Origin: Pedobacter zeae | GTDB lineage: Bacteria > Bacteroidota > Bacteroidia > Sphingobacteriales > Sphingobacteriaceae | DNA: 64,000 bases | Reading direction: 5' to 3' | Assembly (NCBI RefSeq): GCF_014196715.1 | Contig: NZ_JACIEF010000001.1 | Coordinates: 478,872-542,871 of the forward strand | Shown: positions 58,871 through 64,000 of the stretch, piece by piece | Layout: every line of letters begins with the position of its first letter | Position numbering within the stretch: the stretch's first letter is position 1 | Translations under genes and position numbers: made by a program | Notes under the pieces: generated by a model | The model's database searches: none | What the model was told of the DNA's origin: nothing | What the model saw: the letters and a program-made list of their open reading frames with translations, nothing else

Positions 58871-59224
58871 TTCGGTTTTCTGTTAACATTTGGTAATTTT
58901 CAGTTTTGAGTGGTTATAAATGCTGCCAACTGAAAATGGCCAACTGTTTTTCGTTTGCGGAGCGTGATGTTGAATTTATTTTACAAGTAGAAGGAGTATA
59001 TTTTCAATTGCTTTGTAGCTACTTTGTGCCCGGCATCTGTGTTGCTTAAAAAACTGATTTATTTTTTAGAAAATGGGCGTGCAATAGTTCTTTGGGAGGT
59101 GAGTCCTCGCTTTGCGCTGTATTTTTTTGGCTGCATTCTGATACTTCCAGGGGGGACAGCCAAAAAGGATGCCGCTTCAATCGAGTTGAGTTTGAAAGGG
59201 TAGTGCGCTGAAAGCAGCTATAAA
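58871..59224. other. Intergenic region with repeat-like hairpin
   Basis: About 350 bp without a gene. TTTTTGGCTG (59124-59133) and CAGCCAAAAA (59157-59166) form an inverted repeat followed by GGATGCCGCTTCAAT, a sequence reminiscent of a dispersed intergenic element of Bacteroidota. No ORF is convincing. Confidence 0.45.
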
Positions 59225-59545
59225 TTACTTCTTGATTATAAAGGATTGCTTGCCCGTTAACAGGTCGTAAAACAGTATAAAATCACTTGCCAGGCTATAT
59301 CCCGGATACTGAAAGGTGGCGGGTTTATTTTTTTCGAAGAAAAAGTGCCCAACCCATGCAAAACCATAACCCAATATGGGCATAGCCAAAAAGAAATGCC
59401 AGTTGTGAAACAGAAAACCTGCAAAAAAAGCCAGCACCACTAATCCCGTTCCGATAAAATGCAGGATCCTGGAAGTGGTATTGCTGTGTTCTGTCAGGTA
59501 AAACGGGTAGAACTCTTTAAGCGATTTATACTTTTTTTCTGCCAT
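59225..59545 (-). CDS. DUF962/Mpo1-like membrane protein
   Basis: A 106-residue protein with hydrophobic segments. SLKEFYPFYLTEHSNTTSRI followed by LHFIGTGLVVLAFF, then ILGYGFAWVGHFFFEKNKPATF: the conserved His residues belong to the Mpo1/DUF962 family, in yeast an iron-dependent dioxygenase of 2-hydroxy fatty acids. Short bacterial members are common. It lies 8 bp after the HAD phosphatase gene. Confidence 0.88.
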   Translation of the reverse strand: MAEKKYKSLKEFYPFYLTEHSNTTSRILHFIGTGLVVLAFFAGFLFHNWHFFLAMPILGYGFAWVGHFFFEKNKPATFQYPGYSLASDFILFYDLLTGKQSFIIKK

Positions 59546-59553
59546 ACCCTAAT

Positions 59554-60189
59554 TTACAAAATTCCGTTTGCTTTTAAAAACGATCCTAACTGGGCAGGTT
59601 TTTCGGTCATTAATAAGGTATTTAAGCCTAATTTTTTAGCACCTTCGATATGTTGCGGACTATCATCAATAAATAAAGTTTCTGCAGGGTTTAGATTGTT
59701 CTCTTTTAATACCTGCTCAAAAATATTGGTATTGGGTTTGCGCAGTTTCATGTGCTGAGAGAAATAAGCTTTCTCAAAATAAGCATCGTAATTATTGATT
59801 TTGAAAGTCGTTTTCAAATAATTAATGATCCATTCGTAATGGATTTCGTTGTTGTTGCTCAATAAAAAAGTGCGGTATTTTTCTTTTACCTGGAGGAGTA
59901 AATCGTGGTTTTCCTGAATCGTGCCAATTAAAAGGCTGTTCCAGGCTTCATCAATCTGCTGGTCGGTCAAATCGGGTTGACCAGCTGCTTTCCTGATTCC
60001 TGCCCTGAATTCAGCCGGAGAAATGGCTCCGGTTTCGAAATCATCAAATAATGCATTGTGCCCTTTATGAGCGAAGAAATTTTCGATATCGGTAATACCC
60101 AGTTTTTGAAAAGATGCCTGGGCAATTTTGAAATCAATATCAAATATGACGTTTCCGTAGTCGAAAATAATGTTCTTAATGTTTTGCAT
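59554..60189 (-). CDS. HAD-superfamily phosphatase (HAD-IA)
   Basis: A 211-residue cytoplasmic enzyme of the haloacid dehalogenase superfamily, subfamily IA. Motif I IIFDYGNVIFDID has the nucleophile Asp with the usual DxD/DxG variation (DYGNV), motif II FLLSNNNEIH, motif III Lys in the MKLRKPNTNIF segment and motif IV FIDDSPQHIEG. It dephosphorylates a small phosphorylated metabolite; unspecified. Forms a two-gene unit with the DUF962 gene. Confidence 0.9.
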   Translation of the reverse strand: MQNIKNIIFDYGNVIFDIDFKIAQASFQKLGITDIENFFAHKGHNALFDDFETGAISPAEFRAGIRKAAGQPDLTDQQIDEAWNSLLIGTIQENHDLLLQVKEKYRTFLLSNNNEIHYEWIINYLKTTFKINNYDAYFEKAYFSQHMKLRKPNTNIFEQVLKENNLNPAETLFIDDSPQHIEGAKKLGLNTLLMTEKPAQLGSFLKANGIL

Positions 60190-60265
60190 AAATACGCTGA
60201 ATTTGCTGCAAAGATATTATTGCTAAGCTAATGGGAGATAGGAAAGTATTATTTTTACAATAAAA

Positions 60266-60297
60266 AACCCGAAACCTTGATGATGGGGTTTCGGGTT
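60266..60297 (-). terminator. Terminator of the PQQ-dehydrogenase-like gene
   Basis: 11-bp stem AACCCGAAACC / GGTTTCGGGTT followed on the minus strand by a T-run, 19 bp beyond the stop codon. Confidence 0.85.
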
Positions 60298-60315
60298 GTA
60301 TTTTTTTATTTAAAT

Positions 60316-63024
60316 CTACTTAGGCTCTACCGTTATGGATTGAATAATCGGCCGGCTTTTTTTATCGCCGGTTTTTAGCTCTTTAAAAATAAAATAGATT
60401 GAATGGAATTTTCCATCCGAGAGCATATTAATTGGAACGCTTTTTCTAAAAGTAGATTTTCCGATCATAACACCGTTATTGTCATCCAACCTGATTTCTA
60501 TTTCGCCATCACTTTTTGGATCCAGGTTGAGGAAAGAAAAACCGAATCCTGAAATACCGGTTAAATCAATGTTTTTGATCGCTATCCAGCCATAATCCTT
60601 TTTTAAAATCAGTTTTTCACCTCCAAATACATCTTTTCGTTCAAAACCGTTAAAATCTTTTACCTCATCAGCATCAATGGTATTACTTTTCAGATTGATC
60701 AGTTTTGTTGTAGTTAAAGGTTTTAACCCTGCCTTAGCTGCACCGGTATAAGTTGCTTTTAAAGTCAGTACTGATTTCTTTTTATCGGTTGTTGCCGGTG
60801 GAACAATTTTACCGGAAGTTGGCAAGGATGCTTTAATGTTTTCTTTATTTCCCAAAGTCATGATCCATTCGGTAATTTTTTTTACCTCGGCTTCTTTCAT
60901 AGTGGTATGTGCAGGCATCGAAACTTCACCCCAAACGCCCTGGCTGCCTTTAATTATTTTTGAAGCGAGGTAATCAACCGCTTTAGTGTCATTTTTATAT
61001 TTAACCGCAACCTTATCAAAAGCAGGACCGATTGAAACGGCTGATTCTTTATGGCAGGTGCTGCAATCGGCTTTTAACATCAATGCCTTGCCGATCATGG
61101 TTTGTGCGGCCTGCTGATGGCCCAATTGTGCCCCGGCCATATCGGTTCCCTCGGTATAGGTATTTGAAATATAAATGCGGTTATTGTTCACTTTCGAACC
61201 TTTATCGCTCACCAGTACCTTATAATCAACTGGCTTATCAGGAAAATAAAAACTTTTATTTCCGGCTAAATCGATCGTCACATTTGGATGTTCATTTCCG
61301 GCAACAACAGGTATTATTTCGCTCTTTGCACTAGCTTTACTTTTATCCATAACAGTAACACTTACCGGGTATTCGCCAGCTTTGGTAAAGGTATAGTGTA
61401 AGGTGGGGCTTGTGGTGGTTTTGGTTATGCCTTTTCCTAAATTCCAAACATAGTTTAAAGCATCTCCATCAGGATCTTTGGCAGTAACAGTCGCGGTCAT
61501 TTTGTAAGGAAGTAATCCGCTTGTTTTTGCAATATCGAGTTTTTCCACTCTTGGCGGACGGTTTCCTTTTAAGTAGTCGATCCTTGAGATCGCAGCATCA
61601 GGATTTTTACTGAACCAGCCTTTACCATATTCTAAAATGTACAATTTCCCATCTGGACCTAATTCCATATCGATTGGGGCAGCCAGCGAAATTTTTGATA
61701 AAAAGGGTTCCATACCCTGGTAGTCACCTTTATCGTTCATGGTTACAGCTTTAACCCAGCCGCGTACCCACTCATAAATAATCAGTTTTCCGTTATAGTA
61801 AGCAGGGTATGGCGAGTTTGCACCGGCATAATATACAGGGCCTGCCATTGCGGTACGTCCGCCGGCACCAACCTGTGGAAATTCTAACGACTCGCCATAA
61901 GGATACCAGATAAAAGCCGGTTGTGCCGGTGGGAGCTGTTCCAAACCTGTATTATTTGGTGAATTGTTGATCGGTAACTTAGGGTCGAAAGCATCGCCAT
62001 TTGCGCCGTTCGTGAAATCGTAAGCTTTATAAGGATAGTTATTACCAATAAATAATGGCCAGCCAAAGTTACCGGCTTTCCGGGCCTGGTTTACTTCGTC
62101 ATAACCCCTTGGCCCCCTCAAAGGGTCGTCATTGCTTGCATCCGGACCAACTTCGCCCCAGTATAAAAAATTGGTTTTTTGATCGACCGAAATGCGGTAA
62201 GGGTTTCTATCACCCATTACATAAATTTCTGGTCTGGCTTTTGGATCATTTTTAGGGAAAAGGTTACCGTCCGGGATGCTGTAAGTTCCATCTTCGTTTA
62301 CTTTGATCCTTAAAATTTTCCCGCGTAAATCGTTGGTATTTCCTGCTGATCTTCTGGCATCGTATTGTTCAAAGCCTTTTCTGTTATCTAGCGGGGCGTA
62401 ACCTTTATTTACATATTGCTGTTTAGGAGCATCAAAAGGAGTAGAGTTATCACCGGTTGAAACATAAAGCAGGTTATCCGATCCAAAAGCGATCGAACCA
62501 CCGGTATGGCAGCAGATTTCGCGTTGCGAATAAAATTCCAAAATAATCTTCTCCGATTCTTTTACGATCTGATCATTTATTAATTTAAACCTCGATAAGC
62601 GGTTTACGGATTTATCAAACGGACTGTAAAAAAGGTAGATATATTTATTGGTGGCAAATTTTGGATCGGCAGCCATACCCAATAATCCTTCTTCGGCATT
62701 CACATTAGGGGTATTCGTTTTGAAGTAAACATCAAGTTTGCCGGCTTCTTTAATTTTTTTGGTTTGGTTTTTATAGATCAACACTTCACCTCTGCGCTGT
62801 GCTACCAAAATATCCAGATTAGGGAGTACCGCCATTTCTGTGGGTTCTGTAAATTCACCCTGTGCTAGGGTAACTTTAACGAAGCGCTCCTGATCGGGCG
62901 TGTCGATCTTATTGCTGTTAATAAAATTGAAAGTCTTGAGCTGATACGTTTTTTTGTGGTATGTAGTTGCCGAAATTAGTATAAATGCTACGAGGGATAA
63001 GACCAGGGTAAAGGTTGTTTTCAT
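60316..63024 (-). CDS. Multidomain PQQ-type sugar dehydrogenase/PKD/cytochrome c protein
   Basis: A 902-residue exported protein. Signal sequence (TLVLSLVAFILISATTY); a six-bladed beta-propeller of the soluble-glucose-dehydrogenase type (about 45-485; PTEMAVLPNLDILVAQRRGE, RGKILRIKVNEDGTYSIPDGN); a PKD-like domain (about 495-585, AKDPDGDALNYVWNLG); a cytochrome c domain with the haem motif CSTCH and a distal Met region (about 640-735); and a C-terminal jelly-roll, CBM6-like domain (about 785-902). Likely periplasmic or surface oxidation of sugars with electron transfer through its own haem. Such architectures are common in Bacteroidota; substrate unknown. Confidence 0.88.
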   Translation of the reverse strand: MKTTFTLVLSLVAFILISATTYHKKTYQLKTFNFINSNKIDTPDQERFVKVTLAQGEFTEPTEMAVLPNLDILVAQRRGEVLIYKNQTKKIKEAGKLDVYFKTNTPNVNAEEGLLGMAADPKFATNKYIYLFYSPFDKSVNRLSRFKLINDQIVKESEKIILEFYSQREICCHTGGSIAFGSDNLLYVSTGDNSTPFDAPKQQYVNKGYAPLDNRKGFEQYDARRSAGNTNDLRGKILRIKVNEDGTYSIPDGNLFPKNDPKARPEIYVMGDRNPYRISVDQKTNFLYWGEVGPDASNDDPLRGPRGYDEVNQARKAGNFGWPLFIGNNYPYKAYDFTNGANGDAFDPKLPINNSPNNTGLEQLPPAQPAFIWYPYGESLEFPQVGAGGRTAMAGPVYYAGANSPYPAYYNGKLIIYEWVRGWVKAVTMNDKGDYQGMEPFLSKISLAAPIDMELGPDGKLYILEYGKGWFSKNPDAAISRIDYLKGNRPPRVEKLDIAKTSGLLPYKMTATVTAKDPDGDALNYVWNLGKGITKTTTSPTLHYTFTKAGEYPVSVTVMDKSKASAKSEIIPVVAGNEHPNVTIDLAGNKSFYFPDKPVDYKVLVSDKGSKVNNNRIYISNTYTEGTDMAGAQLGHQQAAQTMIGKALMLKADCSTCHKESAVSIGPAFDKVAVKYKNDTKAVDYLASKIIKGSQGVWGEVSMPAHTTMKEAEVKKITEWIMTLGNKENIKASLPTSGKIVPPATTDKKKSVLTLKATYTGAAKAGLKPLTTTKLINLKSNTIDADEVKDFNGFERKDVFGGEKLILKKDYGWIAIKNIDLTGISGFGFSFLNLDPKSDGEIEIRLDDNNGVMIGKSTFRKSVPINMLSDGKFHSIYFIFKELKTGDKKSRPIIQSITVEPK

Positions 63025-63251
63025 CTATTTGATTGAAGAATTTTCAATAAATATAGTGTAATGTTTTAAAAATCGATCCTTTATAACAAAACTTATGCAA
63101 ACAAGCAAAATAGAGGCTAACGGATCTGCGAGCACAATGGCTGATCAGGTAAACGGCCTCAGAATTTATTGACTGGACCGTACCAACAGCATCATCCTGA
63201 TCAGGTAATTCCGTGATGATGCTGTAATTAAAGTTTTGATCCTATAATTGC

Positions 63252-64000
63252 TTAATTCATTATTTCTCTCGTTCCTGCCTTATAATATAATTCTGCCAGT
63301 GTTTTCTGGTACCCGGCTACCATACTTTCCTGCTTAATTTTCATGTCGATCAGTTTAGTTTCCCTGCTGTTGATTAAAAAAAGTGTGCTTTCGCCCAGGC
63401 TGAACTTCTGGTTCTCCCCATTAACCAGGATTTGCTGGTTTTCGATGCTTTTAACCTGTAAGGCAAGCTGAGCAGAATAAGCAGAGAGATCGTTATAAGA
63501 GGCGACGACATTGTTCCTGATTTCTCTTCCAAACTGTTTGATGTCGTAATCCAGCTCCAACTGTTTGATTTTTACCTCCCGTAATTTGCCGCGTTCGGAT
63601 CGGAGGAAAAGCGGAAATGCAAACTCAATCCCCAACTTATAGTTGCTCCAGTTAAAATCGTAATATCCGGGTATATTGCTGTTAAAGCCGGTACGGTTGG
63701 AAATCAGGTTGCCAATTAAGTTCAGTTTAGGCTTGAGCAACTCCTGACGGTAACTTTTTTCGATCGCCAGTTGTTCACCTTTACTTTTTAGTTTTAAAAG
63801 CTCAGGATGTTGGTTTGCTGCCTGACCGAGAAGTGTATCCAATAAAAGGGGGTTGGGCCTATTGGTAGCTAAAGTTGTACTTTGCGGGATGGCTTCAGTC
63901 GGAAGTTCCAATGGAGAACCCTGATCATTCCAAAGGTGGTTAGAGAGAATCAGTCGCGCATTTTGAAGCTCGATAGCCGTTTTTTCCTTTTGTATCATCC
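63252..64000 (-). CDS. TolC-family outer-membrane protein (truncated by window edge)
   Basis: The last 248 or so residues of a TolC-type efflux duct; the N-terminus lies beyond position 64000. Long amphipathic helices (for example PELLKLKSKGEQLAIEKSYRQ) and barrel strands (GIEFAFPLFLRSERGKL) match the second repeat. Partner pump genes would be expected upstream, outside this window. The 227-bp gap to the PQQ-type gene holds a short inverted repeat around 63190-63225 (CATCATCCTGATCAGG and GTGATGATGCTG) that may terminate transcripts. Confidence 0.85.
   Translation of the reverse strand, partial: MIQKEKTAIELQNARLILSNHLWNDQGSPLELPTEAIPQSTTLATNRPNPLLLDTLLGQAANQHPELLKLKSKGEQLAIEKSYRQELLKPKLNLIGNLISNRTGFNSNIPGYYDFNWSNYKLGIEFAFPLFLRSERGKLREVKIKQLELDYDIKQFGREIRNNVVASYNDLSAYSAQLALQVKSIENQQILVNGENQKFSLGESTLFLINSRETKLIDMKIKQESMVAGYQKTLAELYYKAGTREIMN

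Overview
This window looks like a chromosomal segment of a Bacteroidota species, most likely of the family Sphingobacteriaceae and close to Pedobacter. The reasons are two SusC/SusD pairs, a tripartite RND operon, a DUF1573 protein, a fused 2-oxoacid dehydrogenase E1, an AT-rich composition, and repeated matches to the Bacteroidota promoter pattern (TTG, about 19-22 bp, TAnnTTTG) instead of Shine-Dalgarno-led sigma70 promoters. The species is inferred from gene content only.

Layout. 1-3.4 kb holds a PAP2 phosphatase, a GT39-type glycosyltransferase and a secreted esterase. 3.5-6.2 kb is an accessory islet: an XRE regulator, a strongly structured RNA-like element with its own terminator, a 76-residue protein resembling the RNA polymerase alpha C-terminal domain, and an RteC-like protein. 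6.7-11.6 kb is a SusC/SusD pair. 11.7-13.6 kb is a LOV (blue-light) histidine kinase with a single-domain response regulator. 13.9-14.9 kb is a split YeeE/YedE sulfur transporter. 15-26.5 kb is an envelope module: LTA-synthase-like sulfatase, lipoprotein, OmpR-type two-component system, PAP2 phosphatase, and TolC/adaptor/RND efflux. 27.4-35.2 kb is a second SusC/SusD locus with DUF5000 and DUF4998/DUF5013 surface lipoproteins. 35.4-41 kb carries esterases, two HxlR regulators, an SDR, a SnoaL-like protein and an AraC regulator. tmRNA lies at 41.2-41.5 kb on the minus strand. 41.7-49.3 kb holds an aminotransferase, DUF1573, the fused branched-chain 2-oxoacid dehydrogenase E1, a TPR histidine kinase and a LytTR regulator. 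49.4-57.6 kb is mostly aromatic amino-acid biosynthesis (pheA, DAHP synthase/chorismate mutase, aroA, aroC, and in a second unit aroB). 57.7-64 kb has proline dehydrogenase, a DUF962 protein, a HAD phosphatase, a PQQ-dehydrogenase-like/cytochrome c protein and a truncated TolC.

The two most notable signals are regulatory. (1) Upstream of pheA (minus strand) there is a complete transcription-attenuation leader: a perfect TTG-N19-TACATTTG promoter, a 20-codon leader peptide with a Tyr/Phe-rich run (five Tyr and three Phe in nine codons), an intrinsic terminator, and a GCCGGGG segment over the last leader codons that can pair with the terminator's first arm. (2) Three promoters around the OmpR-type two-component system share the same layout: a direct repeat of CTWCAGAATTK with an 11-bp period, then exactly 5 bp, then a TAnnTTTG-like -7 box. 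They precede the LTA-synthase-like gene, the lipoprotein gene and the PAP2-efflux operon, which suggests one regulon controlled by the adjacent response regulator.

Other regulatory structures include paired AAACGT-N7-ACGTTT operators before the second susC, an inverted repeat whose two arms cover both -33 elements of the divergent SDR/hxlR promoters, and a 7-bp tandem array in the tmRNA promoter. No tRNA, rRNA, CRISPR array or intact insertion sequence was recognised.
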